A stretch of DNA of 64,000 bases, taken from positions 124,001 through 188,000 of the forward strand of contig NZ_QJKI01000004.1 of the NCBI RefSeq assembly GCF_003201855.1, given 5' to 3'. The notes under the pieces are model-generated. The model was given only the letters and a program-made list of their open reading frames with translations. It did not search any database and was not told the DNA's origin. The DNA is from Rivihabitans pingtungensis. GTDB lineage: Bacteria; Pseudomonadota; Gammaproteobacteria; Burkholderiales; Aquaspirillaceae. The translations under genes and the position numbers were made by a program. This document shows, one piece after another, positions 8,167 through 16,653 of the stretch (position 1 is its first letter; each line of letters opens with the position of its first letter).

Positions 8167-9609
8167 GTGGCTGTTTTGGCTAAGAGCCGCTAACAAAACC
8201 CTCCTGGCGTTGTTGTGTGACCTTGCCGTACTTGTTGTACTGTCTGCGGTCACACGCCTAGCCAGGGCCGCTTCGCTGAGTTTTGTGAGCGGCGCTAAGT
8301 TGGTAGCCAGCGCCTGCAGCGCGGCGCGGTGGGGCGGGCGGATCACCACTTGCGGACGGGCTGCGCGCAGTTGGGCCAGTGCGGCGTCCACATCGGCGGC
8401 GCGGCCGCTGTACAGCAGCCAGGCCGCCACCGCGCAGGCGCTGCGCGAGTGGCCCAGCGCGCAGGCCACCCATACTGGGCCATGCTGGCGCAGGGCTTCG
8501 ATGTCGCGGGCGGCGGCCAGCAGGCGCTCGGGCGCAGGCGGAATCAAATCCAGGCTGGGCTGCCCGGCCCAGCGCCAGGGGCCGCGCGGCGCGGGCAATT
8601 CGGCGCACAGCTCGCACAAGCCGGTAAATCCGCCGGCGCGCAGCTCGGCTGCGCGCGGCATACGCCCCAGCCAGACGCCATCCGCCACCGGCACACAGGC
8701 CGGCAGATGGCGCGTCCACAGCCAGACATTCAAGCGCGCAGCCAGGGTGTAGGGGGCAAACAGCCAGGCGCTGGCCAGACTATGCCGGCCGGCGTGCTTT
8801 TGAAACCCGGCCGCGCCGCACCACAGATAATTTGCTGCCACCAGCGCCAGGGCCAGGGCCGGCCAGGCCAGGTAAAACCCCGGCAGGCCGCAGGCCGCCA
8901 GCGCCGCCAGACACAAGGCCGCGCCCAAAGCATAAGCCAGCCCCAGGCGCACGCGCGCGGCCGTATGGCCGTACGCTTGCCGCCGCCACGGCGTCGGGCC
9001 GTGCTCGGGCCAGAGCCAGAGGCAAAACACCCCCACCGCCGCGCCGCTGGGCAGGTCAATCACATGATGCTGCCAGGTGGTCAGCACCGAGACGGCAATC
9101 AGCATGGCCCACAGATGCATGCCCCAGCGCGCCCAGCGGGGCGCGGGCAGGGCGGTAAACTGCACCCACAGCAAAATCAGCAGGCTGATATGCAGCGATG
9201 GCGCTTGGTTATACGGCAGGTCAAAGCTGGTCAGGGCGGTGAACAGCGCGCCAAACAGGCCATCCGCCGGCGGGCGCTCGAAAGAAAAGCGCAGCGGAAA
9301 CCATAAAAAACACGCCACCGACAGGCATTGCGCGCTGAACAGGCGCAGGGCGTGGCGATCTACCGCGCGGGCGCTGCGGCAACACAAAAAAGACAGGCCA
9401 TATAAGAGGTCAATCGACCAATACGGCACGATAGTCCACGGCACAAAGGGGATGTGCGCCTCCCAGGCAAAGGCCAGTGCGCGTTCTACCCCGCGCGCGG
9501 CGGCCATCTGGTTGGCGTAGCCATAGCTCCAGAAAAAAAACGGCGCCAGCCCCAGCAGCCACAACACACTGCGCAGCCACAACACCCGCTGCCACACTGG
9601 CGGGTTCAT
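7702..9609 (-). CDS. ynbD: YnbD-like PAP2 / dual-specificity phosphatase, fused in frame to a small membrane protein through a repeat
   Basis: 635-codon open frame. Residues 1-~270: six or so membrane helices with PAP2 motifs PSLH (137-140) and QHHVID (180-185). Residues ~300-437: dual-specificity phosphatase with CALGHSRS at 383-390 (catalytic C383, R389). This matches E. coli YnbD (about 430 residues). Residues ~438-477 are the translated dispersed repeat (8181-8298), which happens to have no stop in this frame. The last ~154 residues (from M482) are a separate-looking two-helix membrane protein. The start overlaps the ynbC stop by ATGA, showing translational coupling. Likely role: dephosphorylating a lipid or head-group intermediate made by the operon at the inner membrane. 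Either a true fusion is made, or the last part is translated separately from 8166. Confidence 0.82.
   Translation of the reverse strand: MNPPVWQRVLWLRSVLWLLGLAPFFFWSYGYANQMAAARGVERALAFAWEAHIPFVPWTIVPYWSIDLLYGLSFLCCRSARAVDRHALRLFSAQCLSVACFLWFPLRFSFERPPADGLFGALFTALTSFDLPYNQAPSLHISLLILLWVQFTALPAPRWARWGMHLWAMLIAVSVLTTWQHHVIDLPSGAAVGVFCLWLWPEHGPTPWRRQAYGHTAARVRLGLAYALGAALCLAALAACGLPGFYLAWPALALALVAANYLWCGAAGFQKHAGRHSLASAWLFAPYTLAARLNVWLWTRHLPACVPVADGVWLGRMPRAAELRAGGFTGLCELCAELPAPRGPWRWAGQPSLDLIPPAPERLLAAARDIEALRQHGPVWVACALGHSRSACAVAAWLLYSGRAADVDAALAQLRAARPQVVIRPPHRAALQALATNLAPLTKLSEAALARRVTADSTTSTARSHNNARRVLLAALSQNSHMRKPSPSTESRALARVGLALCQLGAGLHRLSLPFTVAALLCALLAPLPTASRLALLAAGLAGLAETLLALRLAFDRPILAGWAQDWHDASAQPDDDMAAFDSALATLGLAAPTHHSRPLTDRVRGVRRLLAWQGSWLAAQLLGWLASVWLASHG
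8181..8298. repeat. Dispersed ~115-bp nested-palindrome repeat, copy inside the ynbD frame
   Basis: Full copy, TAAGAGCCGCTAAC at the left and GTGAGCGGCGCTAA at the right. Four nested arms can be seen: outer CTAACAAAACCC / GAGTTTTGTGAG, middle CTCCTGGC / GCCAGGGC, inner GTGTGACC / GGTCACAC (perfect), and apex GTAC-TTGTT-GTAC. On the minus strand it is translated as residues ~438-477 of the YnbD-like frame. See the other copies at 12795, 12911, 44617, 55063 and 59719. Confidence 0.9.
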
Positions 9610-11351
9610 GCTTGCCGCTGCGCCAGCGACACGCTAAAAATGCCCCAGCGGTCGATGCGTTGGGCCAGCTTGGTAAAGCCTGCCTCGCGGACCAATTGAT
9701 CCATCTCGGCTTGCGTGCGCCGGCGCATCACCCAGGCCTGGCCATCGCGGTGGCTGGTGAGTGCGCGGGCGATCATCTCCAACTGCGGATGCCAGGGCTG
9801 GTTGGTGTACACCAGATAGCCGCCGGGCGGCACCACATCGGCCAGCCCGGCCAGCGAGCCGGCCACCGCGTCGTTATCGCTGAACAGCTCATACAAACCC
9901 GACACCACCGCCAGCGTCGGCGCCGGGCTCACTGCCGCCAGGCTGGCGCGGTCGAAGGCATCGCCCTGCTCAAAGCGGGCAATGTCGCCCAGGCCGCGCT
10001 CGGCAATCAGTGCCTGACCGGCGCTGACATTGATCGGGCTGAAATCGCGCAACAGAATGCTGTCCGGGCGCGGGCCGTCGGCCAGCGCGTCCAGCACATA
10101 GCGGCCGTGGCCGGCGGCGATATCCAGCACGCGCAGCGGCTGCCCGGCCGCATGCAGCCGGTTAAGCGCCTCGCGCAGCAGGGCTTCTACGTGCAGCTTG
10201 CGTTGGCGGATGCCGCGCCAGCCAATGGCATCCAGATACTGGCGGTCGGCGGCGCGCCCCAGCGGCCCCAGGCCGCGCGGCTGATTGCGATAGACATAAT
10301 CCAGCGTGCTGCCCGAATCAAAACCGGTGCGCTGGCCCAGCGCCACGCCTTCACTTAAATAGGCGCCCAGACGCAAATTGGCGCGGTAGGCGCGCCACCA
10401 CAGCGCGCGCAGGCAAAAGCGGGGCAGCGGTGCGGCCAGGGCTTGCGCCTCGGCAAAGGTGGCGCCGGCACGGTGCGCCTGGCGCAAATCCGGGTGCGCC
10501 AAGGGGGCGGCAAACTGGCGCAGGATAAAGTCCCGTGCTTTTTCTACTGCGCTGGCGCGCGCCAGCTCGCCAAAGGTGTCGTGATAAAACCCGTCCAGCA
10601 GATGCTGCTCTTTGACCGTGCTGCCCAAGCGGGCAAAAAACGTGTTTTGCGGCGCCTGGTGCACCACCCAGTCCGCCCCGGAAATCAGCAACTGGGTGGG
10701 GATGACAATCGCCTGCGCATCGGCCACCACCCGCTCGGCGGCTTCGTACAGCTCCAGCAGGATATTCACCGAAATCGGCCGGCTGATCAGCGGGTCGCTG
10801 TCATACGAGGCCTGGCGCGCCGGGTCGTGGGTGAGCAAGCGCGACTTGACATAGCTGTTCACAAAAAAATGCCCGCGCAAGCGCCGCAACAGGCGCAGGC
10901 CGGGGCGGGCAAACGGCACATACAACTTGACCTTGAACGCGGGCGAGGCCAGCACCAGGCAGCGCACGCGCGGGGCATAATCGTGCGCCCAGGTGGCCGC
11001 CAGCACCGCGCCCACGCTTTGCGCCAACACGGCCATCTCGCTTTCTGCCACGCCCCAGACATCGCGGATATGCTCGACAAACGTCTGCACATCGCGCACC
11101 GAATCGGCAAAGCTGGGCGAATAGCCGCGCTCGCCGGGCGAATGGCCATGGCCGCGTGCATCCCAGGCGTAAAAATCAAAATCCGGCAGCGCCAGCTCGT
11201 CCACCAGATGGGCCATGCGTGCGCCATGCTCGTGGCCACGGTGGAACAACAGCACCGCGCCGCGTCGCGGCCCTTGCGCCGGCCAGCGGCGATAAAACAG
11301 CGCCACATCGTCATGCGTGGCAAAGTGATGGGTATTGTGAGCTCGGGTCAT
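9606..11351 (-). CDS. ynbC: YnbC-like bifunctional alpha/beta hydrolase - methyltransferase
   Basis: 581 residues, the length of E. coli YnbC (585). The N-terminal ~290 residues are a serine hydrolase of the monoglyceride-lipase type: VLLFHRGHEHGARM oxyanion region, YAWDARGHGHSPGERG, and nucleophile elbow AQSVGAVLA in place of strict GxSxG. After a linker, residues ~400-560 are a class I SAM methyltransferase with LDIAAGHGRYVLDAL as motif I. Starts and stops overlap by ATGA on both sides (ynbA upstream, ynbD downstream), so the three genes are co-translated. The substrate of this fusion family is unknown; the neighbours suggest acyl-ester cleavage and methylation of an unusual phospholipid. 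Confidence 0.88.
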   Translation of the reverse strand: MTRAHNTHHFATHDDVALFYRRWPAQGPRRGAVLLFHRGHEHGARMAHLVDELALPDFDFYAWDARGHGHSPGERGYSPSFADSVRDVQTFVEHIRDVWGVAESEMAVLAQSVGAVLAATWAHDYAPRVRCLVLASPAFKVKLYVPFARPGLRLLRRLRGHFFVNSYVKSRLLTHDPARQASYDSDPLISRPISVNILLELYEAAERVVADAQAIVIPTQLLISGADWVVHQAPQNTFFARLGSTVKEQHLLDGFYHDTFGELARASAVEKARDFILRQFAAPLAHPDLRQAHRAGATFAEAQALAAPLPRFCLRALWWRAYRANLRLGAYLSEGVALGQRTGFDSGSTLDYVYRNQPRGLGPLGRAADRQYLDAIGWRGIRQRKLHVEALLREALNRLHAAGQPLRVLDIAAGHGRYVLDALADGPRPDSILLRDFSPINVSAGQALIAERGLGDIARFEQGDAFDRASLAAVSPAPTLAVVSGLYELFSDNDAVAGSLAGLADVVPPGGYLVYTNQPWHPQLEMIARALTSHRDGQAWVMRRRTQAEMDQLVREAGFTKLAQRIDRWGIFSVSLAQRQA

Positions 11352-11962
11352 GGGGTCTGGATGGCGCGCAGGCCACTGCGAATGCGGTTAATCATATTGA
11401 CCACCAGCGCCAGGATGGCCACCGGCATCAGCCAGAATGCTGCAGCCGGCAGGCTGCCGGCCAGGCCCAGCCACAGGCCCAGTGCGCCAAACAGCAAGGC
11501 GCGGTCGCTTTTGCCCAACGGGCCATCATACTGGCGCGGTGCGCCCACCATCGGCCCCAGTGCACCGGCCATCTCGGATACCCCGGACAGCACAATCACC
11601 GCACACACCGCCGGCCAACCCAGCGCCGGCTGCAAGGCAAACGGCGCAAACAAGGCCGCGTCGGCCAATACATCGGCCAGCTCGTTCAAATACGCCCCCA
11701 GTGCTGACTGCTGGCCAAACTCGCGCGCCAGCATGCCATCCACCGCGTTCAGCGCCATGCGCGCCAGCATCCAGCCCGGCAGCAGCAAAAACCACTGCGG
11801 CGACTGCGGCCCCGCCAGGCACAAGCCCGCCCCCAGCGCCAGCGACAGCAGCATGGCGGCCAGCGTGACCGCATTGGCCGTCACCCCATGCGCCGCCAGC
11901 CAGGCCACCCCAGGGCGCAGCAGCGCCTGAAAGCGCGGCTTGAGTTGGTAAAGCGTCAGCAT
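11348..11962 (-). CDS. ynbA: YnbA-like CDP-alcohol phosphatidyltransferase
   Basis: 204 residues, polytopic inner-membrane enzyme that joins a CDP-activated lipid or alcohol to a head group. The family motif is visible as DGMLAR, eight residues, then GAYLNELADVLAD; the third acidic position of the usual DGxxAR-x8-GxxxDxxxD pattern is Asn here, while the last Asp is kept. Four or five further hydrophobic segments follow. It is the first gene of the ynbA-ynbC-ynbD-like operon, ending in an ATGA overlap with the hydrolase/methyltransferase gene. The E. coli operon has a CdsA-like ynbB between the first two; none is present here. Confidence 0.88.
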   Translation of the reverse strand: MLTLYQLKPRFQALLRPGVAWLAAHGVTANAVTLAAMLLSLALGAGLCLAGPQSPQWFLLLPGWMLARMALNAVDGMLAREFGQQSALGAYLNELADVLADAALFAPFALQPALGWPAVCAVIVLSGVSEMAGALGPMVGAPRQYDGPLGKSDRALLFGALGLWLGLAGSLPAAAFWLMPVAILALVVNMINRIRSGLRAIQTP

Positions 11963-12052
11963 TGATCACTCATCGGGCAAAAACCCCATTGTGCATATGC
12001 CTGACGGGTGTGTCACCTGCGCGGCCAGCAAATTGGCATGCCCAGCCGACAA

Positions 12053-12095
12053 AACAACGCCGCCCCGGCCAGAACATATCTGACCGGGGCGGCGT
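12053..12095 (-). terminator. Terminator of sodB
   Basis: Twelve-base arms ACGCCGCCCCGG (12057-12068) and CCGGGGCGGCGT (12084-12095). On the minus strand the stem is followed by TTGTTTTG. Confidence 0.8.
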
Positions 12096-12135
12096 GGGCG
12101 TCTCGGCCAGCCTCAGGCTGGCCGTGTCACCGGAA

Positions 12136-12714
12136 TCAGGCGAAGTGCTTGGCCACGACGTCCCAGTTCACCAGCTTCCAGAAGCCTTCCAGGTAGTTCG
12201 GGCGGCTGTTGCGGTAGTCGATGTAGTAGGCGTGCTCCCACACGTCACAGGTCAGCAGCGGGGTCTTGTCGGTGGTCAGCGGGGTGGCGGCATTGCTGGT
12301 GGACACCAGATCCAGCGAACCATCGGCCGCCTTCACCAGCCAGGCCCAGCCAGAACCAAAGGTGCCAGCGGCCACGGCGTTGAACGCCTTTTTGAACTCG
12401 TCAAAGCTGCCCCACTTGGCGTTGATCGCCTCAGCCAGCGCGCCAGTCGGCTCGCCGCCGCCGTTCGGGGACAGACCAAACCAGTAGAAGGTGTGGTTCC
12501 ACACCTGGGCGGCGTTGTTGAAGATGCCGCCGCTGGATTTCTTGACGATTTCTTCCAGGCTGGCGTTCTCGAACTCGGTGCCCTTGATCAGGTTGTTCAG
12601 GTTGGTGACGTAGGTTTGATGATGCTTGCCGTAGTGAAACTCCAGGGTTTCCTTGGAGATGGTCGGGGCCAGGGCGTCCAGCGCGTAGGGCAGTTCGGGC
12701 AGTTTGTGTTCCAT
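12136..12714 (-). CDS. sodB: Superoxide dismutase, Fe type
   Basis: 192 residues, the usual SodB length, dismutating superoxide in the cytoplasm. Metal ligands are in place: His in YGKHHQTYV, His in [10 protein letters not shown], and Asp/His in [13 protein letters not shown]. The [13 protein letters not shown] region and [11 protein letters not shown] favour the iron form. ATG 12714 is preceded by AGGAG at a proper distance; the frame is open upstream, but that part is not conserved SOD sequence. An AT-rich TATTAT just upstream could be the -10 box. Two tandem copies of the dispersed repeat lie about 80 nt upstream of the start. Confidence 0.97.
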   Translation of the reverse strand: MEHKLPELPYALDALAPTISKETLEFHYGKHHQTYVTNLNNLIKGTEFENASLEEIVKKSSGGIFNNAAQVWNHTFYWFGLSPNGGGEPTGALAEAINAKWGSFDEFKKAFNAVAAGTFGSGWAWLVKAADGSLDLVSTSNAATPLTTDKTPLLTCDVWEHAYYIDYRNSRPNYLEGFWKLVNWDVVAKHFA

Positions 12715-12794
12715 GTTCACTCCTGAGCGATAATATCGGGTTGGGGCGCGAGGTGAGTGGCGCCCACAGTTGGGGGTGGGTGCTGACAGCGCGC

Positions 12795-12910
12795 TTAGAG
12801 CGACTAACAAAACCCTCCTGGCGTTGTTGCACGACCTTGCCGTACTTGTTGTACTGTCTGCGGTCGTGCGCCTAGCCAGGATCGCTTTGCTGAGTTTTGT
12901 TAGCCGCTCT
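12795..12910. repeat. Dispersed nested-palindrome repeat, tandem copy 1
   Basis: TTAGAGCGACTAAC ... GTTAGCCGCTCT. Inner arms GCACGACC / GGTCGTGC pair perfectly but differ at three positions from the 8181 copy (GTGTGACC / GGTCACAC), with all three changes compensated. Apex GTAC-TTGTT-GTAC. It abuts a second copy. Confidence 0.92.
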
Positions 12911-13025
12911 TAGAGCCGCTAACAAAACCCGCCTGGTGTTGTGGTGTGACCTTGCCGTGCTACCTGCACTGTCTACGGCCACACGCCTAACCAGGCGCGC
13001 TTCGCTGGGTTTTGTTAGCCGCTCT
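12911..13025. repeat. Dispersed nested-palindrome repeat, tandem copy 2
   Basis: TAGAGCCGCTAAC ... GTTAGCCGCTCT. Outer arms CTAACAAAACCC / GGGTTTTGTTAG and middle arms CGCCTGGT / ACCAGGCG are perfect. The apex is GTGC / GCAC where other copies have GTAC / GTAC, again keeping pairing. Lies between sodB and the divergent flavoprotein gene. Confidence 0.92.
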
Positions 13026-13120
13026 ATATCGGCTGTCTGCATGACATTCTAGCGGATCATCTGCATTGCGCCAATTCCTGACTAAATCACTAAACTAATT
13101 TTTTGTTATATAGGGCCAGG

Positions 13121-14305
13121 ATGGCAAAGCAATCGTATGATGTAATCGTGGTGGGCGCCGGCGCCGCCGGCTTGATGTGCGCCAGCGTGGCCGGGCAACG
13201 CGGCCGGCGCGTGCTGGTGCTCGACCACAGCGACAAACTGGCCGAAAAAATCCGCATCTCTGGCGGCGGCCGCTGCAACTTTACCAATCTCAACATCCAC
13301 CCCGAGCGCTATCTGTCCGCCAACCCGCACTTTGTGCGCTCGGCGCTGGCGCAATACAGCCAGTGGGACTTTATCAAGCTGGTCGAACGCCACGGCATCG
13401 CCTACCACGAAAAAACCCTCGGCCAATTGTTTTGCGACGACAGCGCCCAGCAAATCATCGACCTGCTCGACACCGAATGCGCCGACGGCGGCGTCACCCG
13501 CCGCCTGGGCTGCGCCATCCACAGCGTGGCGCGCAGCGACGACGGCCGCTTTGTGCTGGCCACCGCCCACGGCGAATTCGACGCTGAATCACTGGTGGTG
13601 GCCACCGGCGGGCTCTCCATCCCCGCCATCGGCGCCACCCCCTGGGGCTACCGGCTGGCCGAACAATTTGGCCTGGCCGTCACCCCGCTGAAACCCGGCC
13701 TGGTGCCGCTGACCTTCGACGCCGCCGAACAACACGCCTTCGGCCCACTGGCCGGCCTGTCGCTGGACATCGCCGCCAGCCTGGGCAAGGCCAGTTTTCG
13801 GGAACAAGGCCTGTTCACCCACAAAGGCGTCAGCGGCCCAGCCATCCTGCAAATCTCATCCTATTGGCAAGCCGGGCAAACCATCGAACTCGACCTGCTG
13901 CCCAGCGCCGACGCCCACCACCTGCTCAGCCAAGCCGCGCACAGCGAGCAAAAACTCTCCAACGTGCTGGCGCAAGCCTGGCCCAAACGCTTTGCCGTGC
14001 AATGGCTGGCCGCCCAAGGCGTGGCCGACGCGCCCATGCGCCAGCTCAGCCCCAAAACCCTGAGTGCCCTGGCAGCGCAAATCCACGCCTGGCCCATCCG
14101 CCCCGGCGGCACGCAAGGCTATAAAAAGGCCGAAGTGACGGTGGGCGGGGTGGATACGCGGGAACTGTCGTCGAAAACGCTGATGGCGAACAAGGTGCCG
14201 GGGTTGTTCTTTGTTGGGGAGGTGGTGGATGTGACGGGGTGGCTGGGGGGGTACAACTTCCAGTGGGCATGGTCGTCGGGGTATGTGGTGGGGGGGAGGT
14301 GTTGA
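13121..14305 (+). CDS. NAD(P)/FAD-dependent oxidoreductase, HI0933/YhiN family
   Basis: 394 residues from ATG 13121 (a TTG six codons earlier is less likely). N-terminal dinucleotide fold VIVVGAGAAGLMCASVAG, family signature EKIRISGGGRCNFTN at about 43-57, and a C-terminal FAD-binding block GLFFVGEVVDVTGWLGGYNFQWAWSSG. The middle carries the inserted beta-domain of this family. The physiological substrate of HI0933-type flavoproteins is not established. The gene is preceded by an AT-rich stretch with TTGTTATATAGG that may contain the -10 box, and it reads away from sodB. Confidence 0.92.
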   Translation: MAKQSYDVIVVGAGAAGLMCASVAGQRGRRVLVLDHSDKLAEKIRISGGGRCNFTNLNIHPERYLSANPHFVRSALAQYSQWDFIKLVERHGIAYHEKTLGQLFCDDSAQQIIDLLDTECADGGVTRRLGCAIHSVARSDDGRFVLATAHGEFDAESLVVATGGLSIPAIGATPWGYRLAEQFGLAVTPLKPGLVPLTFDAAEQHAFGPLAGLSLDIAASLGKASFREQGLFTHKGVSGPAILQISSYWQAGQTIELDLLPSADAHHLLSQAAHSEQKLSNVLAQAWPKRFAVQWLAAQGVADAPMRQLSPKTLSALAAQIHAWPIRPGGTQGYKKAEVTVGGVDTRELSSKTLMANKVPGLFFVGEVVDVTGWLGGYNFQWAWSSGYVVGGRC

Positions 14306-14654
14306 GGGGGTGACAATTAGAATTGGCTTGGAATATACTAACTTTTCTATAAGTAGCATCATGTAAGCAATAATACGCATCCATAGAATGCAAACAACCT
14401 TCCGATGGGCGCGTCCTGGATCATCGCGCCTTGCAAACGATGCGACAGCAAGCCGTCAAAAATGCCGCCACATTCTTGGGTGACGCTACTTGTTGAAAAG
14501 TTATTAATATTAAGCTGCGTCTGATCGACTTGTTTATGCACAGCAGTTTTAAGTGAGAGCTTATTGCTACTGTAGCTAATCGGCAAATGCCAAAAAATTT
14601 CTATAAATTCCAAGGTGATTATAAATCATCTGCTAATCACAATAAGGTTGTGAC
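14306..14654. other. AT-rich intergenic region at the start of an accessory patch
   Basis: 349 bp without a convincing gene. Base composition drops sharply after the flavoprotein. A more GC-rich island at about 14400-14490 translates on the minus strand as SSVTQECGGIFDGLL plus further residues, perhaps a gene remnant that I cannot identify. The remainder probably holds the promoter of the gene at 14655. Confidence 0.4.
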
Positions 14655-15128
14655 ATGAGTACATATGAAGCCAGGCTACATTCTGAAAGTGTGAATAAGT
14701 GGAGTTCAATAATTGCAGATCGTTTTGATGTTGAGAATTTTGGCGGCACACCAACCGAATGCATGGAAAACGTTTTGAGCCAGCTTGAAGAGCGTATTGC
14801 CAATCAAGTTTCTGCAGATGATCTCAGAGCGTTTGTGCGGGAAACGTATAAGGTTGGCGCAAAACGTGGTGCCGCAGAGATGCTAAAAGACCTCATGTGG
14901 TATGATGTTTTACCGGATAATCTTGAAGATCTAAAGAAAAAACTAAATCAACCATTATCAAATAGTGATGCATTGTCTTGGAGTATGTCGCTACAACACA
15001 AAAAACATAATGGCGAGAGTGAGTCGATTTTTAAGGCAAGCATAAGGATTACATATAAATCAATCATTGAAAAGTTAGAAAAATCACTGGAGGATATGTA
15101 CAGTCGCTCTGAAAGTGGCAGCAGATAA
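14655..15128 (+). CDS. Hypothetical protein with low-GC codon use, probably acquired
   Basis: 157 residues, soluble, highly charged, predicted largely helical, no signal peptide and no membrane span. It starts at ATG 14655 after AAGGTTG. I recognise no domain. Codons such as AAA, GAT, ATA and TTT dominate, unlike the GC3-rich genes on both sides, and an IS5-type transposase remnant follows within 120 bp. Both points suggest horizontal arrival. No toxin, antitoxin or phage feature can be claimed from the sequence. Confidence 0.6.
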   Translation: MSTYEARLHSESVNKWSSIIADRFDVENFGGTPTECMENVLSQLEERIANQVSADDLRAFVRETYKVGAKRGAAEMLKDLMWYDVLPDNLEDLKKKLNQPLSNSDALSWSMSLQHKKHNGESESIFKASIRITYKSIIEKLEKSLEDMYSRSESGSR

Positions 15129-15241
15129 TCAAGGGTTGCTGATTTATCTACATGGTCGTGTTTGCCATAAAGCAAAACCCATCAAATATAGTGTGACGCC
15201 ATCAAAATGGCGAATGCAACGTACTGTAGCTCAGCCAGACT

Positions 15242-15334
15242 CTACGGCAGTTTCTCGTAGCCTCTGACCAAACGTCGGAAGTGAGTGGTCGAACTGAAGC
15301 TGCGTTCGACCACCCACCAGCTTGGCGGCAACAC
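15242..15334 (-). pseudogene. Remnant of an IS5-family transposase, C-terminal end
   Basis: The minus strand reads VLPPSWWVVERSFS, then STTHFRRLVRGYEKLP and a TAG stop. This aligns without gaps to the end of IS5-group DDE transposases (pattern P-x-WVVERSF-x-W-x3-x-FRRL-x-x-YE), which contains the catalytic Glu of the DDE triad in VVER. Only about 30 codons are left, with no start and no clear inverted repeats, so it is a dead fragment marking an old insertion. Confidence 0.7.
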
Positions 15335-15385
15335 TCAATGCCCTGTTAATTTCTAACGCTGCCCTTCCCACAAAACTACAACCCC

Positions 15386-16099
15386 ATGCTGCCCCACGCC
15401 CAAATCACCCCCTCCTCCCCCCAAGTCCAAGCCATCCCCATCGCTGACTGCGGAGAGCCTTTGCTCGACGCCTCCCGCAGCAGCCTCATCCGCTGCGGCC
15501 CGCCGCCAGAATGCCCGGAAACCGCGCCGTTTTACCGCTTATTGCGCGCTGGGGTGCTGGCCAGGTTGGAGCAGGCTCAGCAGCATTTGCCGGCGGGTTT
15601 GCATTTGCGTGTGTACGAGGGTTACCGGCATCCGAAAATCCAGCAAATACTGTTCGACGCGCAGTGGCGCAGGATGCAAATCGCTCATCCAGACCAAAGC
15701 GCTGCCTGGTGTTATGCGCAGGCGGCCATGCTTGCTTCGCCGTTGCGCACCTTTGCCGGGGAGCCGATGATTCCGCCGCACAGCACGGGTGGGGCGGTGG
15801 ACGTGGATATTGTCGATGCGGCGGGTCAGCCGCTGGATTTCGGCATGGCCTTGTGTGATTGGGGTGAGGTGGCGCCAGAGTTGTGCGCCACGCAGTATCC
15901 TGGCCTCACCGATACAGCGGCGCGCCATCGGCAGTTATTGGTTGAGGTGATGACCGCCGCAGGTTTGGTGAATTACCCGCAATAATGGTGGCATTTTTCG
16001 TATGGCGATCAGTATTGGGCGTGTGTGACGGGCTGCGCTCAGGCGCGGTATGGTGCGGTGCACGCCGTCAGTGATGCGTGTAACAGTGATTGCGGATGA
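15386..16099 (+). pseudogene. D-alanyl-D-alanine dipeptidase (M15D, VanX/DdpX type) with a stop at the catalytic Glu
   Basis: The frame gives 199 residues of a zinc dipeptidase: YEGYRHP substrate region (78-83) and zinc motif HSTGGAVD (H132, D139). It stops at TAA 15983-15985 just after VNYPQ. The next in-frame codons read WWHFSYGDQYWACVTGCAQARYGAV, the conserved continuation of the family's EWWHxSYGDxYWA motif. The TAA therefore sits exactly where the catalytic Glu codon should be (GAA to TAA is one base change), and the third zinc ligand, His of WWH, is cut off. Without read-through the product cannot be active. If intact, it would cleave D-Ala-D-Ala for peptidoglycan recycling. It lies in the AT-richer patch beside an IS remnant. 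Confidence 0.85.
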
Positions 16100-16213
16100 G
16101 GTGGTTGATTCAGAGTCTGCCTTGAAGATTAAAGCCAAAATAAATCAGTGTCTTGCGCTCTGGTTTGTGCAAAATTGAATATTCTTTCTCTTTATCCGCT
16201 TCTCTCTCCTTCC

Positions 16214-16540
16214 ATGAGCCGCCGCTTTCTCCCTTCCGCCCTGCTTGCCCTCTTCCTCATCTTCGTGGCCAGTACCACGCAGCGCCCCACGCCTCCCGCC
16301 GCCCCTCCATGCACCGAAGCGTGGTTTCAGCATATTGAGCAGCATTATGCGTCTTCCGCTGATGCCGAAGGGCATGGCCCGGATTTTGGTGACCCCAGCT
16401 GGTTTAGCGCGATAGAAAAGCAACTGCACTTGCCCAATAGCAGTGGTTCCACGCAGGGGCAGCGTTGTCAGTTGTTGGATGCTGCTTTGCGTCGGCATAT
16501 TGTTTTCCGTCACCCCCTGTTGGGCGTGGTGACATGGTAA
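16214..16540 (+). CDS. Small putative exported protein
   Basis: 108 residues. ATG 16214 gives a good signal sequence (MSRRFLPSALLALFLIFVAST) followed by a Pro-rich linker and a soluble part with two cysteines (PPCTEAW and GQRCQLL). No family is recognised. There is no convincing Shine-Dalgarno site (CT-rich upstream), which lowers confidence. It ends about 110 nt before dnaB. Confidence 0.5.
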   Translation: MSRRFLPSALLALFLIFVASTTQRPTPPAAPPCTEAWFQHIEQHYASSADAEGHGPDFGDPSWFSAIEKQLHLPNSSGSTQGQRCQLLDAALRRHIVFRHPLLGVVTW

Positions 16541-16653
16541 GCGCCGTTCCCACCCCAAGTGCCCAGCTTGACGCCGCCGCCTGCTGCATCCTGTCCGCCA
16601 AGACCTGCTAAAATCAGCTTTTGCCGCGCTTGGCGCGCGCTCTGGACGCCTGC

